NCBI GenBank assembly: GCA_021741245.1
Contig: JAIOYF010000005.1
Span: forward strand, 124,001-188,000
DNA: 64,000 bases
Origin: Paracoccaceae bacterium
Lineage (GTDB): Bacteria > Pseudomonadota > Alphaproteobacteria > Rhodobacterales > Rhodobacteraceae
Reading direction: 5' to 3'
Shown one piece after another: positions 41,029 through 49,798 of this stretch. The first letter of the stretch is position 1, and every line of letters begins with the position of its first letter. The position numbers and the translations under genes were made by a program. The notes beneath the pieces were generated by a model that saw nothing but the letters and a program-made list of their open reading frames with translations, had not been told where the DNA came from and did no database searches.

Positions 41029-42192
41029 GTGCGGATTGTGATTGAACACGGACCCGGCGGGGGCGCGGTGCAGTTTGCAAAGCCGCAGGCCCTGTTTGTG
41101 GCGCGGAATGCGGCTGAGGTGATGCCCGTCTTGCAGGCGGCTGAGCGCGCGCGGGCGGCTGGGGCGTGGATCGCGGGCTATATCGCCTATGAGGCGGGCT
41201 ATGCGATGGAGCCACGGCTGACGGGCCTGCCTGTGGGCGAGGGGCCTTTGGTCTGTCTTGCGGCCTTTGAGGGGCCGGGCGATGCGGGGGACATTCTGGC
41301 GCAGGCGGCGGCGGAGGGCGCGGGGGCGCGGCTGGCGGCTTTGCAGCCGCGGATCAGCCGCGCGGACTATGCGGCCGCCTTTGCGCGGGTGAAGGGCTAT
41401 ATCGCGGCGGGCGATTGCTATCAGGTCAACCTGACCTTTCCGCTGCAGAGCCGGTTGGAGGCAGGCACGGCGCTGGGCCTGTATGGGGCCTTGCGGGCGC
41501 GGCAGGGCGTGGGGTTTGGCGCGTTCATGGATATGGGTGTGGGGCCTGTGATCTTGTCGCGCAGCCCGGAGTTGTTCTTTCGGGTGGAGGGCGGGGTGAT
41601 CGAGAGCCGCCCGATGAAGGGCACGGCCCCGCGTGGGCAAGACCCGGTGGAGGATGCCTTTCTGGCCGCCGAGTTGCGGGCGAGTGAAAAGGCGCAGGCC
41701 GAGAACCTGATGATCGTCGATCTGCTCCGCAATGATATCGCGCGGATGAGCGAGGTGGGGTCGGTCAAGGTGCCGGAATTGTTCGCGGTCGAAAGTTTCG
41801 CGACCCTGCATCAGATGAGCAGCCGGGTGCAGGGCCGTCTGTTGCCGGGTGCGGGTCTGGATGCGGTGATGGCGGCGCTGTTTCCCTGTGGCTCGATCAC
41901 GGGCGCGCCGAAGATCCGGGCGATGGAGATCATCGCCGAGGTGGAGGGTGAGGCACGGGGCGTCTATTGCGGGGCGCTGGGCTGGGCCGCGCCGGATGGG
42001 GGGCAATGCTGGCCCGCGCCCGGAGGGGGGCAATGTTGGTCCGTTGGCATTCGGACGCTGCGTTTGTGGCCAGATGGCGAGGTGCGGCTGAACGTGGGCG
42101 GCGGGGTGGTCTACGATTCCACCGAAAGTGGGGAATGGGAGGAAGCACTGTGGAAAGCGCGCTACGCGCAGGATCTGGCGCACCGGGGCTGA
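41029..42192 (+). CDS. pabB: Aminodeoxychorismate synthase component I
   Basis: This enzyme aminates chorismate to 4-amino-4-deoxychorismate on the way to p-aminobenzoate and folate. The 387-residue protein has the chorismate-binding motifs: GDCYQVNLTFPL, IESRPMKGTAPRG, LLRNDIARMSEVGSV and GSITGAPK. Start GTG 41029 has AGAGG upstream. Residues 322-339 hold a 9-residue tandem duplication (PDGGQCWPA then PGGGQCWSV) not expected in the family. It overlaps pabC by 43 bases. Confidence 0.9.
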   Translation: MRIVIEHGPGGGAVQFAKPQALFVARNAAEVMPVLQAAERARAAGAWIAGYIAYEAGYAMEPRLTGLPVGEGPLVCLAAFEGPGDAGDILAQAAAEGAGARLAALQPRISRADYAAAFARVKGYIAAGDCYQVNLTFPLQSRLEAGTALGLYGALRARQGVGFGAFMDMGVGPVILSRSPELFFRVEGGVIESRPMKGTAPRGQDPVEDAFLAAELRASEKAQAENLMIVDLLRNDIARMSEVGSVKVPELFAVESFATLHQMSSRVQGRLLPGAGLDAVMAALFPCGSITGAPKIRAMEIIAEVEGEARGVYCGALGWAAPDGGQCWPAPGGGQCWSVGIRTLRLWPDGEVRLNVGGGVVYDSTESGEWEEALWKARYAQDLAHRG

Positions 42193-42779
42193 GGCTGATC
42201 GAGACGATGCTGTGGGACGGGCGTGTGATCGTGCGCCTGCCGCTGCATGTGGCGCGGATGGCACATGGGGCGGCGGCACTTGGCTGGGAGATGCCCGAGG
42301 CGCAGATCGGCACCGTTTTGCGCGATGTGGTGGGGGCACCTGCGCGGCTGCGGTTGACGCTGGGCGCGGGCGGGGCGGTTGCGCTGGAGCAGGGCGCGAT
42401 GCCTGCACCGATTGCGTGCTGGCGGCTGGGTCTGGCAGCGGGGCGGTTGGCCTCGGACGATCCGTGGCTGGGGGTGAAATCGACGCGGCGCGCGGCCTAT
42501 GACGCGGGGCGCGCGGCGCTGCCCTTGGGGCTGGACGAGGTGATCTTTGCCAATGAGCGGGGCGAGGTCTGCGATGGCAGCATCACCACGCTGTTCTTTG
42601 ACCGGGGGGCCGGGATGCGGACGCCGCCCTTGGCCAGTGGCCTGCTGCCCGGCGTGTTGCGGGCCGAGATGGGCTGCAAGGAAGAGGTGTTGCGGACCGA
42701 GGATCTGGCGCAGGTGCGGCTGTGGGTTGGCAATTCCCTGCGGGGCCTGTGCGACGCGGTCTGGGCGGGGACGGTTTAG
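42150..42779 (+). CDS. pabC: Aminodeoxychorismate lyase-like, aminotransferase class IV
   Basis: This 209-residue PLP fold-IV protein likely converts aminodeoxychorismate to p-aminobenzoate plus pyruvate, given its overlap with pabB. The probable PLP lysine is Lys110 in LGVKSTRRAAYD; DEVIFANERGEVCDGSITTLFF is the class IV signature. The start GTG 42150 follows GGGAGGAAGC and lies within pabB. It is shorter than typical PabC (about 270), having a reduced N-terminal domain, so activity is inferred from context. Confidence 0.8.
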   Translation: MESALRAGSGAPGLRLIETMLWDGRVIVRLPLHVARMAHGAAALGWEMPEAQIGTVLRDVVGAPARLRLTLGAGGAVALEQGAMPAPIACWRLGLAAGRLASDDPWLGVKSTRRAAYDAGRAALPLGLDEVIFANERGEVCDGSITTLFFDRGAGMRTPPLASGLLPGVLRAEMGCKEEVLRTEDLAQVRLWVGNSLRGLCDAVWAGTV

Positions 42780-42791
42780 GATGGAACGCGG

Positions 42792-43670
42792 ATGATGCGG
42801 GTGGTCCTTTTGACCATGGTGGCGATGACGGCCTTTGCGGCCAATTCGGTGTTGAACCGGATGGCGGTCGGGGCGGGGCTGGTGGACCCCTTGACCTTTG
42901 CTTGGGTGCGGCTGCTGGCGGGGGCCATGGCGCTGGGCCTGTTGGTGGCGCTGCGGGCCGTGTTGCGGGGTGGCGCGCTTTGGGCCGGGTGGCGCGGGCG
43001 GGTGGCGGGTGTGGCGGGCCTGCTGATCTATTTGCTGGCCTTTTCGCTGGCCTATCGGAGTTTGGATGCCGGGATCGGGGCGTTGATCTTGTTCGGATCG
43101 GTGCAGATCACGATGTTTGGCGGCGCGCTGATGGCGCGCGAGGTGGTGCCGCTGGCCCGTTGGCTGGGGGCGGGGCTGGCCTTTGCTGGCTTGGTCTTGC
43201 TGTTGGCCACGGGTGGGGCGCAGGTGCCGGGGCGTGAGGCTGCATTGATGGCCTGCGCCGGTATGGGCTGGGGGGTCTATTCGCTGGCCGGGCGGCGGGC
43301 GAAGGATGCGCTGGGGGCGACGGCATGGAATTTCATGCTGGCAGTGCCGGTGCTGTTTGTGCTGCTGGCCATGGTGCCGCCCAGCGCGGATGCCCCTGCG
43401 GCACAGGTGTTGGGTCTGTGGCTGGCGGTGGTGTCGGGGGCTGTCACCTCGGGCCTTGGCTATGCGCTGTGGTATCATCTGGTGCCGCAACTGGGGGCGG
43501 CGCGGGCGGCGGTGGCGCAGTTGACGGTGCCGGTTCTGGCGGCGGGTGGCGGGGCGCTGTGGCTGGGCGAGGGGGTCGGGCTGCGCTTTGCCGTGGCGGC
43601 GGCGCTGGTGCTGGGGGGCGTCGCGGTGGCGAACCTGCCCGCAGGCAAGCGGCTAGGCGCTGGCCGCTGA
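42792..43670 (+). CDS. EamA/DMT-family transporter
   Basis: This 292-residue inner-membrane protein has about ten membrane helices in two EamA repeats (roughly 1-135 and 140-285) and is predicted to export small metabolites. It starts 12 bases after pabC, so it is probably in the same transcript, but a folate-related substrate is not demonstrated. Very GC-rich coding. Its 3' end overlaps the convergent ada gene by 18 bases. Confidence 0.85.
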   Translation: MMRVVLLTMVAMTAFAANSVLNRMAVGAGLVDPLTFAWVRLLAGAMALGLLVALRAVLRGGALWAGWRGRVAGVAGLLIYLLAFSLAYRSLDAGIGALILFGSVQITMFGGALMAREVVPLARWLGAGLAFAGLVLLLATGGAQVPGREAALMACAGMGWGVYSLAGRRAKDALGATAWNFMLAVPVLFVLLAMVPPSADAPAAQVLGLWLAVVSGAVTSGLGYALWYHLVPQLGAARAAVAQLTVPVLAAGGGALWLGEGVGLRFAVAAALVLGGVAVANLPAGKRLGAGR

Positions 43671-44750
43671 CTGGGCTTTGGCCGCTGACGGGGCTTTGGT
43701 CGCGCGAAACTGCTGCTCGATCTCCAGCAACCGTTGCTTGCGCCACAGGCCGCCGCCATAGCCCGTGAGGGCGCCATCTGCCCCCAGAACACGGTGACAG
43801 GGCACGACAAGCGCGATCTGATTGGCCCCATTGGCACGGGCGACGGCGCGGGTCGCCTGTGGCGCGCCAATGGTCTGGGCGATCTGGGAATAGCTGCGCC
43901 GCTCGCCCGCCGGGATGGCGCGCAGGGCGGCCCAGACCGATTGCGCAAAGGCGCTGCCCTGCAGGGAAAGCGGGGTCTGGAACTGGGCCGAGGTGCCGGT
44001 GAAATAGGCCTGCAACTCTGCCCGGACCTGTTCGGTGGGACCATGGGTGCCAAGGCCAAGCGACCCCTTTGACAGCCGCTGCAAGGCGCGGATTTCGGCG
44101 GGCAGGGCCTTTCGATCCACGAATTCCAGCAAGTGCAGGTGGTGCGCGCTGCTGATGGCGATCATGTCGCCCAAGGGCGTGGCGATCCAACTGGCCAGAA
44201 GCAAGCCCTTTTGGCCAAGATCGCCCGGCGCGCAGCCCATCAGCCGGGAAAAGGCGGCGCGAAAGCCACTGGCGGAGTCAAAGCTGGCGTCATGTTGGGC
44301 GGTGATGACCTTGGCCCCGGTCGACAGCGTCTCAAACCCTTCGCGCAGGCGCCTTTGGCGGGCCATTTCCAGAAAGGTCATGCCGTAGTGCCGTTTGAAG
44401 GCGCGGCGGATGGTGGAGGGATCAAAGCCCATGCGGGTAATGTCCCCCTCGGCCCAGCGTTTGTCGGGCTGGGCGTCGAGGGCGGCCAGAAGGGTGGCGA
44501 TCTGGGGATCGGCCAAGGCGGCGGAGTCAAGGGGCTTGCAGCGTTTGCAGGGGCGAAAGCCCGCCTCGATACAGGCGCCGATCGTGGGGCGAAAGGTGCA
44601 ATTGGCGCGCAGGGGTTTGCGGGCGGGGCAGGTCAGGCGGCAAAAGATGCCGGTGGTGGCCACGCAGACAAAAGCCTGCCCGTCAAAGCCCGCGTCCCGA
44701 TCAAGAAGCGCGCGGTAAAGGGTGTCATCATCTGGCAAATCGAACATCAT
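43653..44750 (-). CDS. ada: Ada: methylphosphotriester/O6-methylguanine repair protein and regulator
   Basis: This protein repairs methylated DNA and activates its own regulon. The 365-residue protein has the N-terminal zinc domain with Cys37, Cys41, Cys68 and Cys71 (FCRLTCPAR and FRPCKRCKP), a central AraC-type helix-turn-helix (about 85-180) and the C-terminal alkyltransferase with active-site Cys318 in VVPCHRV. The C-terminus has an Ala/Ser/Lys-rich tail. All three functional parts look intact. Confidence 0.94.
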   Translation of the reverse strand: MMFDLPDDDTLYRALLDRDAGFDGQAFVCVATTGIFCRLTCPARKPLRANCTFRPTIGACIEAGFRPCKRCKPLDSAALADPQIATLLAALDAQPDKRWAEGDITRMGFDPSTIRRAFKRHYGMTFLEMARQRRLREGFETLSTGAKVITAQHDASFDSASGFRAAFSRLMGCAPGDLGQKGLLLASWIATPLGDMIAISSAHHLHLLEFVDRKALPAEIRALQRLSKGSLGLGTHGPTEQVRAELQAYFTGTSAQFQTPLSLQGSAFAQSVWAALRAIPAGERRSYSQIAQTIGAPQATRAVARANGANQIALVVPCHRVLGADGALTGYGGGLWRKQRLLEIEQQFRATKAPSAAKAQSAASA

Positions 44751-44847
44751 GCGGCGATGATAGCAGAGCCAAAGGCCCGTGCCGCCGGGAATCGGGCGTT
44801 TATTTGTGGCAGGAGTCGATTTTGGGGCCGCGTTAAGGGTGGCGCGG

Positions 44848-45342
44848 TCAGAGGGCGCGGCCCAAGCGGTGGCGGATATGGGTTTTCACGCCGATCTGTG
44901 CCGGGGCGGCGGTCAGCAGATGGGTGAACCCCATGCTGTGCCAAAAGCGGCGGGCGCGGGGGTTTTCGTCCAGCACCGCCAACAAAAGGCGGGTGGCCCC
45001 CCGCGCGCGGCCCTCGGCCATGCAGGCGTCCAGCAAGAGGGGGCCAATGCCCATGCCACGGCAATTTGGGGCCAGAAGCATCAGGCCAAGATAGGCGTCT
45101 GTGGGTTCTGGCCAGCCAAAGGCCATGGTGGCAAGCCCGTCAAGCGTTTCGCCCCGAAACAGGCCAAGGGTCAACAGCCCCTCGGGGCCGATGCCGGGCG
45201 GGGCCTCGGCAAAGATATCCTCCACCGTTTGGTCATCGGGGGGCAGGCCGGTTTCGAGCAAGATATAATCCGCAGCCCGCCCGACCAAACCCACCACGGC
45301 CGCGCGGTCAGCGCTGGCCGTCAGGGGGCGGATGCTGGGCAT
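44848..45342 (-). CDS. GNAT acetyltransferase
   Basis: This 164-residue acetyl-CoA-dependent N-acetyltransferase has the motif A core LMLLAPNCRGMGIGPLLL (RGMGIG pyrophosphate loop, about 95-112). The substrate is not readable. Its ATG shares one base with the DUF1467 gene stop (TGATG), placing it third in the mce-DUF1467-GNAT operon. Confidence 0.85.
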   Translation of the reverse strand: MPSIRPLTASADRAAVVGLVGRAADYILLETGLPPDDQTVEDIFAEAPPGIGPEGLLTLGLFRGETLDGLATMAFGWPEPTDAYLGLMLLAPNCRGMGIGPLLLDACMAEGRARGATRLLLAVLDENPRARRFWHSMGFTHLLTAAPAQIGVKTHIRHRLGRAL

Positions 45343-45623
45343 CAGGGCTGTGTTTGCGGGGGAAGGCGGCCCAGAAAGTCGATGTCACGCACGGTGATGG
45401 CCCCGGACAGGATGATCGCAGCGACGATCGCCCAGATGATGATCGCGGCCACCGTGGTGATCTTGGCCTTGCGGCCGACGACCTCGTTCAAAGGGGCGCT
45501 CTTTGGGGTGCCGGGCACCACATCGCCCGCATCGCCCTGCGTGGTCAGACGCAGCGGCAGAACGATGAAGAACACCATGAACCAGATCACCGAGAACAAG
45601 ACGATGGCGGAGGTGATGTTCAT
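45342..45623 (-). CDS. DUF1467 family membrane protein
   Basis: This 93-residue protein has two membrane segments (ITSAIVLFSVIWFMVFFIVLP at about 3-23 and TTVAAIIIWAIVAAIILSG at about 56-75) joined by a polar loop containing LRLTTQGDAGDVVPGTPKSA, the DUF1467 hallmark. Function is unknown. It overlaps mce by four bases (ATGA) and the GNAT gene by one base. Adjacency to mce is a pattern I recall for alphaproteobacteria. Confidence 0.9.
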   Translation of the reverse strand: MNITSAIVLFSVIWFMVFFIVLPLRLTTQGDAGDVVPGTPKSAPLNEVVGRKAKITTVAAIIIWAIVAAIILSGAITVRDIDFLGRLPPQTQP

Positions 45624-46024
45624 ACCTGCTCCAATTCCACGAGGCAGCCGTTGAAGTCTTTGGGGTGCAAGAACAAGACAGGCTTGCCATGCGCGCCGAT
45701 CTTTGGCTCTCCATTGCCCAGGACGCGGGCGCCTGTGGCCTTGAGCTTGTCGCGCGCGGCGAGGATGTCTTCGACCTCATAGCAGATGTGGTGAATGCCC
45801 CCGGCGGGGTTCTTCTCCAGAAATCCGGCGATGGGGGAGTTTTCGCCAAGGGGATACAGCAACTCGATCTTGGTGTTCGGCAATTCGATGAACACGACCG
45901 TCACGCCGTGATCGGGTTCATCCTTTGGCGCGCCGACAGTGGCCCCCAGGGTGCCTGCATATTGCGCGGCGGCGGCGGCAAGGTCCGGCACGGCGATGGC
46001 GACATGATTCAGACGGCCGATCAT
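45620..46024 (-). CDS. mce: Methylmalonyl-CoA epimerase
   Basis: This enzyme interconverts (S)- and (R)-methylmalonyl-CoA between propionyl-CoA carboxylase and methylmalonyl-CoA mutase. The 134-residue VOC-fold protein has the metal ligands in LNHVAIAVPDL, the IELLYPLGENSPIAGFLEK block and GIHHICYEVEDI, and the C-terminal Glu in CLVELEQ. The start at 46024 follows CGGAG; ATG 46081 is not supported. It complements prpE at 17-19 kb. Confidence 0.92.
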   Translation of the reverse strand: MIGRLNHVAIAVPDLAAAAAQYAGTLGATVGAPKDEPDHGVTVVFIELPNTKIELLYPLGENSPIAGFLEKNPAGGIHHICYEVEDILAARDKLKATGARVLGNGEPKIGAHGKPVLFLHPKDFNGCLVELEQV

Positions 46025-46132
46025 GGGAAGCTCCGTTTTGGCTGTTTGTCGGGTTATGGGGGCGGCAAAAGCCGGACACAAGGGGCCGAACCGCCGCAGC
46101 CTTGGCGAAAAGCAGTGGAAAGGCCCGCGATC

Positions 46133-46147
46133 TTAACCGCCTGTTAG
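46133..46147 (+). promoter_or_regulatory. CtrA-like box upstream of REC protein
   Basis: TTAA-CCGCCTG-TTAG matches the alphaproteobacterial CtrA site TTAA-N7-TTAA except for the last base. It lies 46 bases before the response-regulator start, between divergent genes. Confidence 0.4.
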
Positions 46148-46192
46148 CCGAACTGCGGCTCAATTCACCACAGATCAGCGCAGGAGATCGCC

Positions 46193-46948
46193 ATGCCCGA
46201 CCCCTATTCGCCTATCGGAGTGCCCGTTCAGACCGCCCGCGTTCAGGCCCCTGTCGCGCAAGGTGCTGCAGTGCCAAGGGGGAGCATGATGCCCGAACGC
46301 GGCCCCCTTCCGCTGTCGGGGCTGACGGTGCTGTTGGTGGAGGATAGCCGCTTTGCCTCGGATGCGCTGCGGCTGATGTGCCAACGCTCGGGCGCGCGGT
46401 TGCGGCGGGCTGAGACGATGGAACAGGCGCGCGCGCATCTGCGCACCTATCGGCCCGATGTGGTGATCGTGGATCTGGGCCTGCCGGATGGGCGGGGGGA
46501 TCGGCTGATCCGCGATCTGGTGCTGTCGCGCCGCCATGCCGTGGTTCTGGGGACCAGTGGCGACATTGACGGGCGCAAGGCCGCACTGACCGCAGGCGCG
46601 CAGGGGTTCTTGGAAAAACCGATGGCAGGATTGGTGGATTTTCAGCGGGCGATCTTGCGGCATCTGCCGGACCGTCTTGTTATCTTGGTGGAGGAGGGCG
46701 CGGGGGCGCACGGGGCGGGCGATCCCCTTGCCTTGCAAGATGACCTCACCCATGCCGAGGCTTTGCTGGACCGTGACCCCGATGCGGCGCAGCAGGCCTA
46801 TCTGTCGTCCTTCCTATCAGGTCTGGCGCGGATCGTGGATGATCCGGCGCTGGCCGAGGCGGCAAGAAGGGTTGGCAAGACCCCCGATGCCCTGCCCAGC
46901 TTGCATCAACTGGTCAAGGACCGCTTGGCGCAGGGGGCGGTGTTCTGA
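46193..46948 (+). CDS. Receiver-domain protein
   Basis: This 251-residue protein has an N-terminal disordered part (about 1-40), a receiver domain (LTVLLVEDSRFASDAL, phospho-acceptor in VVIVDLGLPDGRGD, conserved Lys in GFLEKPM) and a helical C-terminal region of about 90 residues with no DNA-binding or enzyme motif. It probably passes phosphate or binds a partner. AGGAG precedes the ATG. A CtrA-like box upstream hints at control in the CtrA/motility network, which is inference. Confidence 0.85.
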   Translation: MPDPYSPIGVPVQTARVQAPVAQGAAVPRGSMMPERGPLPLSGLTVLLVEDSRFASDALRLMCQRSGARLRRAETMEQARAHLRTYRPDVVIVDLGLPDGRGDRLIRDLVLSRRHAVVLGTSGDIDGRKAALTAGAQGFLEKPMAGLVDFQRAILRHLPDRLVILVEEGAGAHGAGDPLALQDDLTHAEALLDRDPDAAQQAYLSSFLSGLARIVDDPALAEAARRVGKTPDALPSLHQLVKDRLAQGAVF

Positions 46949-47013
46949 TGGCGCACTTGGGGCGGGGGCGGCGTGGCCCGCCGCCAAGCCTGGCCTTGGG
47001 TGCGGATTAAAGC

Positions 47014-47050
47014 GGATCGCGGTCAGTTTGATTTGGGTTGACCGCAATCC
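47014..47050. repeat. Imperfect inverted repeat between REC and GNAT genes
   Basis: Arms GGATCGCGGTCA and TGACCGCAATCC (one mismatch) flank a 13-base spacer, between converging genes. There is no T run, so terminator activity is doubtful; it may be a dispersed palindrome. Confidence 0.45.
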
Positions 47051-47121
47051 AAGACAGGCAAGCCGTTGGGAATGTGGCGTATCGCCGTTGCTCAGGTTCT
47101 CCTGATCAAGGACGATACACC

Positions 47122-47838
47122 TTAAAGCGCCGGGTCTGAGGCCGCGCGGACAAGTCCGGTCAGGTCAGAAAGCCTTTCGCGCTGCTGGCCCTTGGCATCA
47201 AAGTTGCGCGGCGACAACCAGGCGGCATAGGCCTCGCGCAGGGCGGGCCATTCGCTGTCGATCACCGAGAACCACGCAGTGTCACGGTTGCGCCCCTTGG
47301 TCACCATATGGTTGCGAAACACGCCCTCATAAGAAAAGCCCAGACGTTGCGCGGCCCGGCGGGAGGGAAGGTTCAGCGCGTTGCATTTCCATTCATAACG
47401 CCGATATCCGGCGCGAAAGGCCCAATCCATCATCAGAAACATCGCCTCGGTTGCCGCCGGACTGCGCTGGAGGGCAGGCGAAAAGCAGATATGCCCCACC
47501 TCGATGGAGCCAGCCTCGGGCGTGATGCGCAAAAAGGATGTGACCCCGACCGCATGCCCGGTCGCTGCATCGCGAAGCGCAAAGAAAACGGGATCGTCGC
47601 GCCCCTGAACCTCTTTGGCCCAGCGATGATAGGCCGAGGCCGACAGGAACGGGCCATAAGGCATGTAATCCCACAACCGATCATGGCCGGAAAAGGCCCG
47701 GAACAGGTCGGCTGCATGCAGGTCAGCCTCCAGCGGTTCCAATCGGACGAAACGCCCCTCCAGCGCGGTGCCATCCGGACGGGGCGGTGGGGTCCAGCCC
47801 CCAACAGGCTGACCAAGCGACGCAGTGTCTTGACCCAA
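47122..47838 (-). CDS. RimJ/RimL-type GNAT acetyltransferase
   Basis: This protein of about 238 residues has the GNAT fold typical of the RimJ/RimL group: LEGRFVRLEPLEADLHAADL at the start, VGHICFSPALQRSPAATEAM in place of the usual Q/RxxGxG loop, YEWKCNALNLPSRRAAQRLG, and FRNHMVTKGRNRDTAWFSV. The best start is TTG 47838, preceded by GGGGAG; no ATG near the domain has a good site, and the frame upstream of it is not family-like. Substrate unknown. Confidence 0.82.
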   Translation of the reverse strand: MGQDTASLGQPVGGWTPPPRPDGTALEGRFVRLEPLEADLHAADLFRAFSGHDRLWDYMPYGPFLSASAYHRWAKEVQGRDDPVFFALRDAATGHAVGVTSFLRITPEAGSIEVGHICFSPALQRSPAATEAMFLMMDWAFRAGYRRYEWKCNALNLPSRRAAQRLGFSYEGVFRNHMVTKGRNRDTAWFSVIDSEWPALREAYAAWLSPRNFDAKGQQRERLSDLTGLVRAASDPAL

Positions 47839-48136
47839 AGGTATCTCCCCTTTTTCAGGGCAACCCGCCGCGCCCCGTAGTGACCGCTTATGTCCCGCGC
47901 AGGGGCAGTGGTGCAACCCGTTTCGCATGCCCCCCTTTGCCAGTGCGGGCCCTGCAGCGGCAGCACGCCGCACGCATTCGCCACGGGGCCTGCCAAGTAC
48001 GCGCCGCCCCATCGCGCAATGCCGCCGCAGACCATCTGCGCGATTGGCAGGAGGGTGGCGACAAGGAAGGGTCTGACGGTGAAAACACTTGGGCGCTGGC
48101 CCACACCGCATCTTCTTGATCACAAAGGAGGAATGA

Positions 48137-48211
<75 letters not shown>

Positions 48212-48336
48212 GCCGGGTCACTTTGGCGTGGCAGCCTCAGTGCGTGGCGGGTGATTAGTCGCAAACGCCGCCCCTTGCAAGCCCCTTTTCAGCGCTGCTC
48301 TGGACCGCGCCACATGGCTGCGGTATGACAGGCGCC

Positions 48337-48519
48337 ATGAGCGATGATATGGGCACAGCAAAGCCACAAAAGGCCGGAAGAACGACGAATGCCGCGCGTG
48401 AGGCGCGGTTGAAGGCGGCCCTCAAGTCGAATATGGCGCGCCGCAAGGCGCAGGCGAAAGCACGTTCTGGCCAAAATGAATCAGAGGCAGACCCGGAAAC
48501 CGGGCAAGATAAAGAGTAA
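48337..48519 (+). CDS. Small basic Ala/Lys-rich protein upstream of murA
   Basis: This protein of about 60 residues has a central helix very rich in Ala, Arg and Lys ([20 protein letters not shown]) and an acidic C-terminus ([14 protein letters not shown]). No signal or membrane segment. ATG 48337 has AGG five bases upstream; 48325 and 48349 are alternatives. It ends eight bases before murA, so it is likely cotranscribed. I recall similar small proteins before murA in this family, without known function. Confidence 0.6.
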   Translation: MSDDMGTAKPQKAGRTTNAAREARLKAALKSNMARRKAQAKARSGQNESEADPETGQDKE

Positions 48520-48526
48520 GGCGGGC

Positions 48527-49798
48527 ATGGATTCGATACTTGTCAAAGGAAATGGCGCACTCAACGGGGTTATTCCGATTGCAGGGGCCAAGAACGCCTG
48601 TCTGACGCTGATGCCGGCCACGCTTTTGAGCGAAGAGCCGCTGACGCTGACCAATGCGCCGCGTCTGTCGGATATCCGCACCATGACCCAGCTTTTGCAA
48701 TCGCTGGGGGCCGAGGTGGCCACGCTGCAAGACGGGCTCGTGCTGGCGATGTCGTCGCATGGGATCGACAATCACACGGCGGACTATGACATCGTGCGCA
48801 AGATGCGCGCCTCGATTCTTGTCCTTGGGCCAATGTTGGCGCGCGACGGGCATGCCATCGTGTCGCTTCCGGGCGGGTGTGCGATTGGCGCGCGGCCTGT
48901 CGATCTGCACCTCAAGGCGCTGGAGGCGATGGGGGCGGAGCTGGATCTGCGCGACGGTTATGTGCATGCCAAGGCACCGGGCGGGCGGCTGAAGGGCGCG
49001 GTGGTGGAGTTCCCGTTTGTTTCGGTCGGGGCCACGGAAAACGCGCTGATGGCGGCGACGCTGGCCAAGGGCACGACTGTGATCAAGAATGCGGCGCGTG
49101 AGCCGGAAATCGTTGATCTGGCGCGCTGTCTGCAAAAGATGGGCGCGCAGATCGAGGGTGAGGGCACCAGCACGATCACCATTCAAGGCGTGGACCGTCT
49201 GCACGGGGCCACCCATCCGGTTGTGACTGACCGGATTGAGCTGGGCACCTATATGCTGGTTCCGGCGATTTGCGGCGGCGAAGTGGAGCTTTTGGGTGGC
49301 CGGATGGAACTGGTCGGGGCCTTTGCCGAAAAGCTGGACGAGGCAGGGATTGCCGTGAGCGAAACAGCGCGCGGCCTGAAAGTTTCCCGCAAGAATGGTG
49401 CGGTGCGCGCGGTGAACGTGGAGACCGAGCCTTTCCCCGGCTTTCCGACCGACCTGCAGGCACAGATGATGGCGCTGTTGTGCACCGCCGAGGGCACAAG
49501 CGTTCTGGAAGAGAAGATTTTCGAGAACCGCTTTATGCATGCGCCAGAATTGATTCGGATGGGGGCGAAGATCGAGGTGCATGGCGGCACCGCCACCGTG
49601 ACAGGCGTGCAAAAGCTGCGCGGGGCCCCTGTGATGGCCACCGACCTGCGCGCCAGTGTCAGCCTTATCCTTGCCGGCCTTGCGGCCGAGGGCGAGACGA
49701 TCGTGAACCGGGTCTATCACCTTGATCGTGGATATGAGCGGGTTGAGGAAAAGCTGTCGGCCGTCGGGGCCAAGATTGAACGGATCAAGGGCAGCTGA
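48527..49798 (+). CDS. murA: UDP-N-acetylglucosamine 1-carboxyvinyltransferase
   Basis: This enzyme starts peptidoglycan precursor synthesis, adding enolpyruvate to UDP-GlcNAc. The 423-residue protein has the active-site Cys118 in [16 protein letters not shown], which is the residue fosfomycin modifies, so intrinsic fosfomycin resistance by Cys-to-Asp change is absent. The N-terminus [19 protein letters not shown] is typical. Its stop overlaps the DUF2948 gene start by one base. Confidence 0.97.
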   Translation: MDSILVKGNGALNGVIPIAGAKNACLTLMPATLLSEEPLTLTNAPRLSDIRTMTQLLQSLGAEVATLQDGLVLAMSSHGIDNHTADYDIVRKMRASILVLGPMLARDGHAIVSLPGGCAIGARPVDLHLKALEAMGAELDLRDGYVHAKAPGGRLKGAVVEFPFVSVGATENALMAATLAKGTTVIKNAAREPEIVDLARCLQKMGAQIEGEGTSTITIQGVDRLHGATHPVVTDRIELGTYMLVPAICGGEVELLGGRMELVGAFAEKLDEAGIAVSETARGLKVSRKNGAVRAVNVETEPFPGFPTDLQAQMMALLCTAEGTSVLEEKIFENRFMHAPELIRMGAKIEVHGGTATVTGVQKLRGAPVMATDLRASVSLILAGLAAEGETIVNRVYHLDRGYERVEEKLSAVGAKIERIKGS

